A stretch of 64,000 nucleotides of DNA from Gnetum montanum (lineage: Eukaryota; Streptophyta; Gnetopsida; Gnetales; Gnetaceae): assembly GCA_015680685.1 (NCBI GenBank), contig MNCI01025282.1:808258-872257 (forward strand), given 5' to 3'. The notes beneath the pieces are model-generated. The model had not been told where the DNA came from. It did not search any database and worked only from the letters and a program-made list of their open reading frames with translations. Below, piece after piece: positions 10,121 to 20,779 of this stretch. The stretch's first letter is position 1. The number at the start of each line of letters is the position of its first letter. A program made the translations under genes and the position numbers.

Positions 10121-11856
10121 CTCATTATTTCAGATCTCTCCCTTTTAATTCAGTCATGGGGGAGATGGCCACCTATGCTGATCAATCACAGCCCTCAGTT
10201 TCTCTTTAAGTTTTTGTTTTACACATTTTTGTTTTACAAATTTCTTAACTTTTCTTATTTTTTGTTTTACAACATCGTTTATACTCTTTCATTTCTTTGA
10301 GTGTTTGTTTATTTTGTTTGATTCGTCACCTAATAAGTGCTCCTGATGGTGGTATGAACTGTATTCCATTGATTGCTAATGTTTTGTTTTTACCTTTAAG
10401 TTATGATGTTGATACTAAGGTATGGTTCTTTCAATATAACAGGTAATGAGTCCATGTCACCCATACATCCATGAATTTCTATGGTCTCTCTTGGCCTGGA
10501 ACTGTACAGTCCCCTTCCTTAAATAATAAGAACTATCAACGAATTAGTGACTGAGTATTTCTCAAACTAAGAAAGGACTCAAGGACTAAAAAGGGTGTGA
10601 CTTCAAGGGAACTTGATGCATTTGTGTTGGCCATTCTCTTGGGTGTTTGGATGTTTTCTTCTTGAGTCTCTCATACCATTCTGACTCTACTCCATTATCG
10701 GGAAGCTGAGCTAATAAAAGTAATAAGTCTTTGCATGGTGTGGTTCTCATGCAAAACACAAATAAAAACAATGAGAATTCAAAGCACACCCCTTAGAAGC
10801 AATAAGCATATGGGCTACAAGCACTAGTTATGGAACTAAGCAAACATGTTCCCTCCAACTAAGGCCCTTCTCGCTTCCTACCATCTCCTCTTTCGTTTCG
10901 TCAGAATGGTGGTGGCTCTTTGACAGAGGCATTCTTGTTACTTTAAGTGGATGGATGGGCCAAATGTATTAATGTGAAGTCACTAGATGTGGATTTTTTG
11001 AAGTTGGATTTGGAATGAGATCTACTAAGTCACATTAATCATTAATACACAAGGGGATGTACACCACCTTGTTCTTGAGACTCCATTCCATTCTCTTCTT
11101 GCCATCCTTCTTTCTCCATTTTTCACCTCATTTCCGGTTGTATCAATAGTCCATATTTTGGTTGATGCATTGTTTTCTTTTTGGTAAACTCTTGTGGTTA
11201 AGACTTTAACTCTTGCCTCCAAATGACATTCCTAGAGCCTATGGACTCTTTGAATGTGGGATTGTCAGGGCATTAAGGGCATGAGCCTACTTTGGGGAGG
11301 ACCCATTGGCATTCCTATTTCATGCATCCATTAATTTCTTTCCCCTAAACATTTTTTGCAATCAACATTTGTTTTGTTCATCTCCATCTTTGACATCCAT
11401 TTTATCGGTGTTCCCATTGTTTCTTTTTCTCCATCTTTTCTNCTGTACACACAACACAGTCTAATATTAGCAAGGGTAAATGAATCATAATGCAATTAAT
11501 ACCTTGCCTCAGTGTAAGGTCCTTTAGCTGAGTTGTGATACGGCTAATGCAGATCTGAATATATAATACTGGTGGCTACTCGAGGTGTAGGGGTTAAGAA
11601 AAAATCAAAAAAATTGGNGGCGTTGGTAGCAGCAGACTTCTTCTTTTCTCTCTCTCTTCTCTCTTAGCAACCAAATAAGGCTAGATGTTAAATGTGTATA
11701 GTGTTCAGTCTTGTTGTCATGAACACTAAATTTTGTCATGTATTGTAATGATGATCCGTTCACATGTCACCCCATCTACCATTAGTATCATTCAAGACAA
11801 TAATCTCATACCTTTCCAATATTTTGTAAGGAACTTGAGGATGAGTTTTCATTCAG
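10121..11856 (+). other. 3' untranslated region of element A with conserved T-rich tract
   Basis: Begins with TTTCAGATCTCTCC and GGGGAGATGGCCA, both conserved in B on the minus strand (22790-22840). A roughly 120 bp T-rich tract with repeated TTTTACA follows at 10200-10320. From 10330 to about 11000 it can be aligned with B 22560 down to 21700. B's third ORF has no counterpart. Single N bases at 11442 and 11618. No intact gene seen. Confidence 0.7.
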
Positions 11857-11867
11857 TCATGGGAGTA
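11857..11867 (+). promoter_or_regulatory. Polypurine tract of element A
   Basis: TCATGGGAGTA immediately before the 3' LTR. The preceding GAACTTGAGGATGAGTTTTC is nearly identical to the segment next to B's 3' LTR, so this is the conserved plus-strand primer region. Confidence 0.75.
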
Positions 11868-12671
11868 TGATGAGCCATGATATCGTATTAGTTGCGATAT
11901 CGTGTTGACCCTTGTGATATCATGTACACGATATCGCAGCCCACTGTCATGTCTATAAATAAGAGGCATCTTTCCCTTATTCACTCATCTAGATCTAGAC
12001 CCTTAGCCAAACTATAGCAGTTTTACCATTCCAGAGTTAGAATAATTTCCATGTGCATGCAGTAGGAGTCTCAAAGTGAATGGATCTTTATTGGAGAAAA
12101 TTGTACCTGAGCATACATTTGTGTACAACAATAAAGATGAAATTTCTAATAAACCTTGTAGCATATGGACTAAGCTAAATAGGATTTAAATTATTGTTAA
12201 ATGTTTAAATGCTTTCCTAGATAATTAATCTCTCTCAACCCTTGACTCTCCTAGTTAAGTGCATTCCGTACAATTGCTTCGAGCACGTGTGTAACGCTTG
12301 GTAACCTAGTAATGAGTAGCATTTGGTAATCCTAGTAGCATTGCACTGGTTCAGGGTGTGTATGGAAAGTGGGAATGGATATTGGTGCTAGGACGATTAG
12401 AACTTAGTTAGCGAATAGTTAGCCACTTAGTCTCTTCACCCTTCCCTACTAGCATAGGCGTTAAAAAGATAAAAGACCTAAAAATTATATACCTCAAACT
12501 TACTTAACCATACAACCGTGACAATACAAGTAAGTTTGGGAAGACAACGATTGATTAACCTTAAGTGTTCCATTAGGACCCATAAGCATGTAGTCCTTGA
12601 AGTTCGACCAGATCGTGCATGAGAAGCTCGTATTAGTATGGTTGAGTGTAGGGGTACCTCACCACTCATCA
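11868..12671 (+). repeat. 3' LTR of element A (804 bp)
   Basis: TGATGAG...CTCATCA, a perfect 7 bp inverted terminal pair. GATATC-type palindromes cluster in the first 75 bp, and the TATA box TATAAATA (11954-11961) is intact here, unlike in the 5' copy. ATAAC follows at 12672-12676. Confidence 0.92.
11954..11961 (+). promoter_or_regulatory. TATA box in the 3' LTR of element A
   Basis: TATAAATA about 85 bp into the LTR, followed by AGAGGCATC. The 5' LTR has a deletion covering this site. Confidence 0.75.
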
Positions 12672-12676
12672 ATAAC

Positions 12677-13022
12677 TGTAAATAACATTAAATGAAATAA
12701 ATAAGCTATTCTGAATGTTGCAAGGTTTATCACAAAGTTCATCTTTATTTCCGAATACAAGGTGTGCTTAGGTACACAATGCTTAAATACAGATTCATTC
12801 ACTTTATGACTCCTATTGCAAAAACTCAGAAATAATTCTAACTCTGGGAAGGAAAAATTGCAAGAGTTCAGGTAAGAGACTAAAAAAATAACTATCAAAT
12901 CAAGCACCCCGGTCTCTTATTTGAAGTTAATGAGGTAGGTTTTGACATTGGGTGTCCAATATTTCTTGGCAGGCTTCGATATCACAGACCCAATATTGTG
13001 GTCTCGATATCATGACTCATCA
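12677..13022 (-). repeat. 5' LTR of element C, upstream piece (U3)
   Basis: Continues the sequence broken at 5907 (...GCATTAAATAAC | TGTAAATAACATT...). On the minus strand its outer end is TGATGAGTCATGATATCG, the same start as the A LTR. Together with 5421-5907 it gives an LTR of about 833 bp. The TATA region is degenerate (TCAAATAAG). Confidence 0.85.
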
Positions 13023-13394
13023 CTTAGTTACATCCCCTTGAGAGCAGTTTAGAGCATAATTGGCACTAAACACTTTGGTGATAGAACAATGTGCCCTTGA
13101 AGATCTCTTTACCTAAGTTGCCTATCCTAGTGAAAGATGAATGTGAAATCATGATAATATGAATCATGATGAGCATATGAGATTCTTATCTCCATTGACA
13201 TACTCTAGTCTTCTCCTTCTTCAATTATTTCACTGCTTATCTGTAGTTCCTTGGCAAGTGATGTTGTATTCTTATTTGAAGCCATATTGTATTTTAAGGT
13301 GTTTTTTTTTTAAGTGTGCTTTTCTTAGAATTGTGAAGTTTGACTTTATGTTCCTAGTACAACAAACTTTGTGTACTAAGCATACATTGACTTG
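13023..13394 (-). other. Leader region of element D
   Basis: AT-rich sequence with no coding signal on either strand. The short ORF on the plus strand is a chance frame through T-rich sequence. Confidence 0.5.
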
Positions 13395-13412
13395 TCCCTA
13401 GCAACAGTACCA
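13395..13412 (-). promoter_or_regulatory. Primer binding site of element D (tRNA-Asp type, decayed)
   Basis: Minus strand TGGTACTGTTGCTAGGGA, one base from the LTR end. It matches the C and A sites with C-to-T changes. Confidence 0.8.
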
Positions 13413-13413
13413 A

Positions 13414-14305
13414 TGATGAGCTACGAGTATTCCCTACACCTAACCATACAAATCACAAGCATTCATGTGCAATTTGGTTGAATTTTATGGATGGGACTAC
13501 TTGTGGAATCTAGATCATTAAGCATTAATCGAGGAGATTATCTTCCCACTTGGACTAGTGTTAGCTTTGTCACATATGGTTTAGTCCAAAGTGAGGCATA
13601 TGATAATTGATGTTATCAAGCCCAGATTACTCTTAGTGATAAAGATAATTGGGAATGAAATTTAGTCCTAAGTCTAAACAATGATAGTAATGTAAATCTA
13701 CTCTAGCCTAGAGCGATGAGCATCCAATCCTAGCTTACCATACATGCCTTGGGCTCATATAACCATTACTGGGTTACCAGGGGCTATGCTACCAGGTGAA
13801 CGAAGCAATAACACTACTAGGATTATCAAATGATTATACTTAAATGATTGAAACCAATTGGACTCATTCTGCTTTACTAATGAACATGTAAAGTAAAATA
13901 TTTGGAAATGTAAATGATTAAACTAAGAAAATAGTAAAAACTATGCTAAGTAAACTAATAAAACTAAGTAAATGCTGCAATGGTGAAAAGTAATCTTGAT
14001 CTTTATTGTTGTTCACACTTATGTCTAAGTACAAGATGCTCGAATAAAGATTCTGTACAATCATTCAACACCACACTATGGACACACACTGCTAAGTACT
14101 TAGAACTAAAATTATTAAAACAAACTAAAAGAGTTTTGGTACAAGTTGACGAAATTGTGTGTTGGACCATTCTTCTAAGTGTCGTATTTATAAGCAAGCA
14201 AGTGTGACATGATATCAAATATCCAATGTCATAGCATGGGCTTCAATATTGTGACTCTGATATTAGATGCCCAATATTGTAGCCAATGAAAAATTCACTT
14301 TATCA
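13414..14305 (-). repeat. 5' LTR of element D (about 890 bp)
   Basis: Ends TGATGAG at 13414 (plus coordinates), then CTACGAGTATTCCCTACACC, related to the C and B LTR ends. A TATA box (TATAAATA on the minus strand) lies at 14185-14192. The outer boundary is less certain. TATCA at 14301-14305 gives a TGATA start and aligns with C through ACAATATTGGG. Confidence 0.7.
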
Positions 14306-16801
14306 ATTAAAATTTCAAATTTTTGAGATCTCAAACTCAGAGAGCAATGAAAAATGATGATAATTAAATGTCTTTGTGGTAACGTGTGATTCAAATGTGA
14401 TGTTGGTTATGCTTTTTTGGTGATTTATGTGAAATGGTGATTCTTGTTAGAAAATTGGGATGCAATAATGATTCAAGAATCTAAAAAACTCACAACTTCA
14501 ATTTCTCCAAGTGATTCTTGTCAAAATACCTCACCTTTTTATAGACTAGAAAATGGGTCAAACTATACTTGGAAAATAGTTTTTCCTCATTAATTAAAGT
14601 CATTTAGAATGATTTTCTTCTATTTTGGGATTGTTCAACATAACATTCAACCACATTTATATTTATTTTTTTATTTTTTATAAAATGATTTTGTTACTAT
14701 TGATCAGGACTCCACTTGGTGGGTGATGATCCTTTTTATAAAATGATTTTCNGTTATTTAAATTTCTTATTGGTAATATCTGATTTATAAGAAGCTTCTT
14801 GGTAAAAGTGAAAAATTGACATGGTAGTTCTAATAAAAGGCTAAGTTTGATCCCTTTCCTACCCTATAGGAGAGGTATTTTAGGAATGGTTGACAAGGTG
14901 AAAACTAGTATTGGCACCTCCAAAAATGTTGGACCTTTCCTTTATCTAATAATGAAGTGTTAGTTTAGTGGTAAGAGTCTTAGCTTGGTAACCTCAAGTC
15001 ATAAGTTTGATTCAATTGGGCAACACTAAGCTATAAACTTAAAAGAAAATTTATGAAAGGGATTTTGAAACTAGTCCAATAGATAAGAGATCTCCATAAA
15101 TGTAAGTAAAAAATTTTAGTTTCAGATTTTTGATTATATGATGTACTATAATTTGCATCTAGTTAATTTGGTCATTAACCCCAAGGTATGATTGATGTAG
15201 ATGTGTTGTTGATATTTATTATTTTTTTAGGGATCTACCATAAGATCAAAAAAAAAACCTTAAAATATTTAATGTAAAATTTTCAATCCTCTCCATGTTA
15301 TCAAGTTTATGANATCTACTAGAAATTTTTCCATGTTGGTTAAGATTTCATTAATAAATTACTTTAGTTTTTTCAAATCCTTCCTCTTAGCTATTTTTTT
15401 TTTTGGGAATGTTTAATGGATAGAAATACACTAGCATATTAGTCATTTTTCCTTTAGAAAGGCCTCAATGTTTGGAGAATACATGGTTTTATTAGCAATA
15501 ATAGCTTTTTTGTAATACAAAATCTTATTATTTTATTTACATAGTATACTATATATCTATTTATATCATGATGTAATTAAAATTCTTTAAAGTTATGGCT
15601 TCTATTTTGGAGAAAATACGATTTTTTAATCTTTCATAAATGAAATTAAAATTGAAATTCTATTACATCTCTAGACCCTCTAGATCTACTAGATAGTAGA
15701 AATGTGCATGTTGCGAGTTCTAAAAAAATCATTAAGAAAATTACAAAATGTTCTTAGTAACATTTAGAATAAATCAACCAAATTTAAAACTGTAGTATCT
15801 AACCTGTGTATAATGTGCTTAAATGTAGAATATTACACAATAATGTGGTGTTAATCTTTAATGTTATTTACACTAAATAATTAGCATATTTATTTTTTTT
15901 TCACTAGGAATTTTGAGCCATCTACTTGTTCAACTCTTAGATAATGAGATCCCATTCATGCTTTGCTAATTGTGCATTGTAAATGATGAAGAATAGTAGT
16001 AGATAAATAGTTTGTTCTTAAATTAAGGCCTCCCTTAATACTATTCAAATAGAAGTGTCAAAAATGTCTTTCTCCTTTTACATTTTTCCAAATTTTATGA
16101 AATACTACTTGTTTCACCAATTTATAAACTTGCATAGCATCAAAATAGAGAATGCACTCTTGAATATTCCATTTATTAAGCCATAAAACTTCATTCAATG
16201 ATAATTCAAAAGGATTATAAGTGTACATTAGAAGCTGACAAATAGATTCAACTTCTAATGGCATGATAAAGTTATTTTCTTATATTCCAAACTAGAATAA
16301 ATTCCCTCTTACATTTGCTTTTTACAGAAAATGAAGCTTTAATACCACTTGTACCTCTTTTGAGTAATGCATTAATATTGTTTGTAATTACACAAGCATT
16401 CTAGATTTAGATATTTATAAGAGGAGGTTATGTCCACATGTTCATTTCATATACTAAAATTGTATATATTATTAAATAAACCACAAATCATAATTCAAAT
16501 TTTTTGGACATTAACCTTCATTTCTACAAAATAGAGTTATATTTTATGCATTCATTATTCAAGTTCATCAATTAAAAAACCTAAATAAAGTTGGATAAAT
16601 TAGTTTTATGAAAAGATATTAGTCACATCTTTATTGTGACCAATAGTGAAGCACAAATTTCCATTGTGTGTCTAGAGCTTGATCACAAATGTTCTTAACC
16701 ATATGCTTTTGTTCACAATTGCATTATATTTATTATATAAGTTAATAGCATTAAACAACTTGAATGTAAATTTTAATGTTACAATGATAAACATTTTGAG
16801 G
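14306..16801. other. AT-rich intergenic sequence
   Basis: Strongly AT-rich with no ORF that looks coding on either strand. It holds a tRNA-derived SINE-like piece (14954-15060) and single N bases at 14752 and 15313. The stretch TTTTTATAAAATGATTTT occurs twice, around 14675 and 14735. Elements D and B are inserted at its two ends; the same kind of sequence resumes at 29924. Confidence 0.6.
14954..15060 (+). repeat. tRNA-derived SINE-like fragment
   Basis: A TAGTTTAGTGGTAAGAG segment resembles a tRNA D-arm with RNA polymerase III box A. About 40 bp later AGTTTGATTCAA resembles box B. It is followed by GGGCAACACTAAGCTATAAA. The second half recurs at 30660-30720, where box B is better preserved (GGTTTCGATTCGGG). 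It is too diverged to be a working tRNA gene. Confidence 0.55.
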
Positions 16802-16806
16802 TAGGT
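16802..16806. repeat. Target-site duplication of element B, left copy
   Basis: TAGGT, identical to 29919-29923. Confidence 0.9.
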
Positions 16807-17685
16807 TAATGAGCGATGAGTAGACCCTACACCCAACCATATGAATCACTAAGCATTCATGCACGACTTGGTCAAATTCCATGGACTTATAGCCTTTTAA
16901 GCACACTGGTCTCTAAGAAGTGACACTAACCATTGGAATAGTTTTCTTGCCAATTACATTTGTGAAATGCAAAGGTATGATTAAGTGCAATTGAGGCATA
17001 TGATTTTTATCATTTTCATGTTTTATGTTTTAAGTCACCTAAGGATAAAAAATAATGAATAAAATAAGATAATTAAATTACTAATTTAATCTAACTAGCT
17101 ACACCTAACTAATCCTAACATAAGCATTTGTTCCCACTTATCGTATAGATCCTAAACACATTTAACACTACTGGGTTATCACATGTTAAGTGTTATTGGG
17201 GTTACCAAGTGCTAAGCGTATGCTCGAAGTGGTTGTACTTGTCTACTTAATTAATTACTATTTAATCTAGCTTAATTTAGCCTAATTAATTATTTAATTA
17301 CTTAAATCATTAAATAAAATTACATAAAACGTTAAATGCATAAATAAATAATTAATCTATTTCAAAGTGCTCCATGGTTTATCAAAAATCTTGTCTTTAC
17401 TGCCACACACACTATTGTGCTTAGGTACAACAATGCTCAAATAAAGATTTGTACACTCTTGACTCCTACTGCGAGCACTTAGAAAAATATTCTAACTTTA
17501 AAATGAAAAACTACAAGAGCTCTACTATAACTATGACAAGATATTCCATAAACATGATAGGTGAGTATGTATTTATAGGCAAAAACAAACACTACATCAA
17601 TGAGGCCATGTCAATGCATCAAATCATGCATTGATGGGGCCTAGTTGACAAGGCCTAGTTTATGTAGACAATTTATGATTCATCA
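16807..17685 (-). repeat. 3' LTR of element B (879 bp)
   Basis: On the minus strand starts TGATGAATCATAAATTG at 17685 and ends CTCATTA at 16807 (CTCATCA with one change). TATA box TATAAATA at 17577-17570. Clear counterpart of 29087-29918. Confidence 0.9.
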
Positions 17686-17700
17686 TAGCCTCACAATTGA
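17686..17700 (-). promoter_or_regulatory. Polypurine tract region of element B
   Basis: Minus strand ...CAATTGTGAGGCTA directly before the 3' LTR, preceded by GAACTCGAGGATGAGTTTTC, which is shared with A at 11831-11850. Confidence 0.65.
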
Positions 17701-17914
17701 ATGAAAACTCATCCTCGAGTTCTTTACAAATTTGGAAAGGTATGGACTTATTAATTGATGATAGATATAAGATAAACACAAACAAATACTAAGTGCTTGA
17801 GTGTACAAATATACAATTACAAAATTTTCTAATATTTAGGACTATAAAATTGAATGCCAAAACAAAATTTGACAAACACAATTCCTTTTTATGGTGTGAA
17901 GACAATGATGAAGA

Positions 17915-20779
17915 TTAAACGGTCCTAAGCAGTGAAGGCTCCTAAGGTTCTGAAGGACCTTCTCTTACTTCAGGCACACATGATGGTTTAGGTTGTTGTG
18001 GTTATCCTACTGTAATTGCAACTTCTGGTGGAAGATGGAAAGCATCCAACAATGCTTTCATCTTCTCCTCCTTACTCTTGGGATCATGCATGGTTCATGC
18101 AGCTTTGCAAATGTGGGTTGAAATGGGCACATCCCAAGGATAGGGCATTATTGGAAATAGCTCAATGACATTGACGAGCTAGACAGTAAATTGTTTGTGT
18201 TCAATGTCAAACACCCTGATTGCATTCTGCAGTTCCTAGTAATCATTAATTATTGTGGTCAAGTTCTCAATAGTTGATCTTTGATTAGTGAATCTTGCCC
18301 TAAGAACTTCAAGTTCAGCATTTCTAATCTCAAGCTTTTGCTTGGTTTCTTTGTGGTGCTTAAACTCTGCCTTGTACAACAAGTATGAGCTATCGACCTA
18401 CTTCTCTAACTCTGACCATAGCTATCCAACAATTGACATTGCCAAGTTTACATATCAGAGATTAGCAAGCTCCCTGTATTCTATAATTTCTTCAATCTGT
18501 AACTCCTTCATGTAGATCTCTGCTTTGTTTTAGGCATCTATCCCATCAATGATAGGTTGCCATATCTCTTTTCCTTCCTTAAGTTGTTGGAGGGTCTCAT
18601 TAACTTTTACCTTAGCTAGTTGGATGTGTTATTCATTAACTTCTTTTTGTAGGCCAACCTGATCTTTGTAGTGGTTCTTGACTCTCTCAAATTTGAGAGC
18701 CTCATCCTTTCTGATAGTAATCTTAGCAGTAGAGTTTTGGCATAAGGCATAGACTTCCTCCATAGAGAGATTTCTATTTTCTATTGCTAATCTCCTAAGC
18801 TCAGTGTTTACCCTAGCTAGCTACTCCTATTGTTGATGGATGAATTCTTTCATTTGCTATTTCTACACATCAACATTCTATAGGTGATGATTCTCTATAG
18901 TTAGCATCTCATTCTTTAGACGCATCTCGACCAAGTCCTTCTAAATTGAATATGTCTTGGCCTCAGCCACATACTGATCAAAGATAGTCGTCACCATCCC
19001 TATCTCAACCTAGTTAAGTCTATCTTGAAGCTATTGAAAAGCTTCATCTCTTGTTAGTCCAAGGTTAAGGAGCACAAGATCAGCAAGGTGGGCTCTTAAT
19101 TCAACAACCTTCATGGACAAGCATTGGTTTTGCACTTGAGTCATTTTGAGTTACCCTTTTAGAATGATACATTTTCCCTTTTCTTTAAGTCTTTCTAACT
19201 AGGTTGTGATGATGTTATCTAGAAAATCAAAGATATCTAGAATCAGTTGCCCAGTTCCCACTAGTCAATTTAGAAACTCCTCATGCTAGGCTACACTTAA
19301 TCAACCACTAACAATTCTTGCGAACATCTATGCATCTTTGAGTGTAGAAATGTTTGGTATAGACATCATAGGTGCATTCAATATTTTAGTGATCCTACTA
19401 GCAACCACTTTTGTTGTGGTCTCCTATCCTTGGTATTGCATCACTAAGATAGTTGCCCTCCTTGCCCTCCTCCAATTGCATAAAAAAGGTAGCGACATTC
19501 CCAAAGATTTTTGGGAATTTTTATTATTGTGAGAGAGATACCGTTACATATTAGGTACTAGGATTTGACCTCATAGGCAACTACATTCTTTGGGCTAAGA
19601 ATATTAGCCCACCTCCCTTTATCTGGCTAATTTTTTGAGCCACTTCGTTGCAATGACTCATTGCAGGATGATATATAAATGGATCCCCACCACTTGTTCC
19701 ATCTTATTTCTCCCACTCATACAAGAGTTGCTCTCAGATTTCATGTGGGCACTCAATGGCTACATGGGCCTCTGATGTTGTTTCCTGAGTGGGTGGTGAA
19801 GGTGGCAGCTACTACTCCTCTTCTTTAGCATGGTAGGAATCTTGTCTTTCATCATTTTAGACTACGAGGTAATGGGAGTATGCTTGATTGTGTGACTTGT
19901 ATAGCATACTACCCCTAACCTTTCATAGAGTTTTCTGATACAACATGGAAATGGTAGGGTTTTTCTTCCATGTTTATTTTCCTTGAAGCACTTTTCCATC
20001 TTTAGATATATTAGTTGTGAAAGGTTTACATGGAATTTCTTGCTTAAAGAGGCACATGCACGGGTGAAGAAAGTAGTCACCTTGTTGGGCCTCACCATTA
20101 GATTGAGGTGATAAGACGCTATCTTATATTATATTCACTCTACCAGTGTGAGCACACCAAACTCCTTGTGGTTAATCCCATAACACTTTTGGGTCCACTC
20201 CCTTTTTGCCTATGGATTTGCTTACATGAAGATTTGTGCTGAATGGGTTCCAAAGTCAGGCAAACCAAGAGCTTGTGTAGTAGGTTCTACTAAGTAGGAT
20301 ACCTGAATGTTCTTAATTCTCATAGTGGCTCCAACCTTTTTGTTATTCTAGAAGACATATGTCTCTCCCATTTACCACTCCCCACTAGTAGTGATGATTG
20401 GCCACATAAGAGAGTTTTACAATTATGTCTTGACTTCTAGTGGAGCGTGTTCTAAGAATGATCCAAAGTTTAGTTCTTGAAGAACTAAGCATTGGACATT
20501 GTGAGGCTTGATTCTATCAAGGTAGGCTTGTGTCAGTGTAACCTCAAGTCTTGGTATGGGCCCTGGTGCCTCTCCTCTTTGAGATTGTTTAGTTGCAGCC
20601 TCTTCTTTGGGAATCTATAAGATAGATTCCACTTCAGGCTCCTCTTGAAGAGGTCCTGTTGCATGAGTTTTTGATGCCTACTCCTAGGCGTGTTCCTATT
20701 GTTTCCTTCTAGCTTTGGGTAGTTTCTTCTTTTGTTGGGATGATCCTCATTCCTATGGCCATTTTAGTCTTGGTGCCAT
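17915..20779 (-). pseudogene. Third (env-position) ORF of element B, about 955 codons
   Basis: The start ATG at 20779 (MAPRLKWP) and the stop at 17917-17915 are in the same frame across 2.9 kb, and every stretch I read in between stays in that frame, but it contains many in-frame stops. The N-terminal part is basic. A middle part (20098-19862) reads KKFHVNLSQLIYLKMEKC followed by TLPFPCCIRKLYERLGV. This resembles the plant-transposon-protein region found after integrase in Athila elements. The C-terminal half is rich in Leu, Glu and Lys and looks like coiled coil (for example NETLQQLKEGKEIWQPII, 18601-18548). It ends in an acidic, Pro-rich tail. Function is unknown. Athila elements are often described as having an envelope-like ORF here, but I see no convincing signal peptide or membrane segment. 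Confidence 0.7.

Larger units (their letters stand above)
5908..12671 (+). mobile_element. Element A: Athila-like retrotransposon lacking RT, RNase H and integrase
   Basis: Layout: 5' LTR 5908-6667, primer site 6669-6686, gag and protease in one frame 6813-9843, pol remnant to about 10120, 3' untranslated region, polypurine tract, 3' LTR 11868-12671. ATAAC flanks both ends. Compared with element B the whole RT-RNase H-integrase block and the third ORF are missing, so A could only move with enzymes supplied in trans. By eye the LTRs differ at roughly 8% over a 215 bp stretch, so the insertion is not recent. It sits in C's LTR in the opposite orientation. Confidence 0.9.
2805..13022 (-). mobile_element. 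Element C: Athila-like retrotransposon, interrupted by A and cut by E
   Basis: Minus-strand element whose 5' LTR is in two pieces (13022 down to 12677 and 5907 down to 5421) because A inserted into it. The primer site is at 5402-5419 and gag plus the start of the protease region run from 5284 to 2805, where E interrupts. The 3' half is outside the window. The LTR ends are the inverted pair TGATGAG and CTCATCA. C lies within the interior of D, since D's leader resumes at 13023. Only 487 + 346 bp of LTR and 2.6 kb of interior inside this span belong to C; 5908-12671 belongs to A. Confidence 0.8.
13023..14305 (-). mobile_element. Element D: Athila-like remnant (5' LTR plus leader)
   Basis: A third minus-strand member: LTR 13414-14305, primer site 13395-13412, and a leader from 13394 to 13023 where element C begins. 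Its gag and everything after it would lie beyond C's far end, outside the window. It is the most decayed of the four Athila-like elements, which fits its position as the outermost, oldest layer. Confidence 0.75.

Noticed and set aside
13414-14305. Solo LTR for element D
   Set aside because: A primer binding site adjoins the LTR, so internal sequence was present and the LTR is not solo.
14954-15060. Functional tRNA gene
   Set aside because: Box A and box B are tRNA-like but the stems do not pair and box B is decayed; a SINE remnant fits better.
17915-20779. True envelope glycoprotein
   Set aside because: No signal peptide, membrane segment or cleavage site seen; a coiled-coil protein with a plant-transposon-type domain is the better description.
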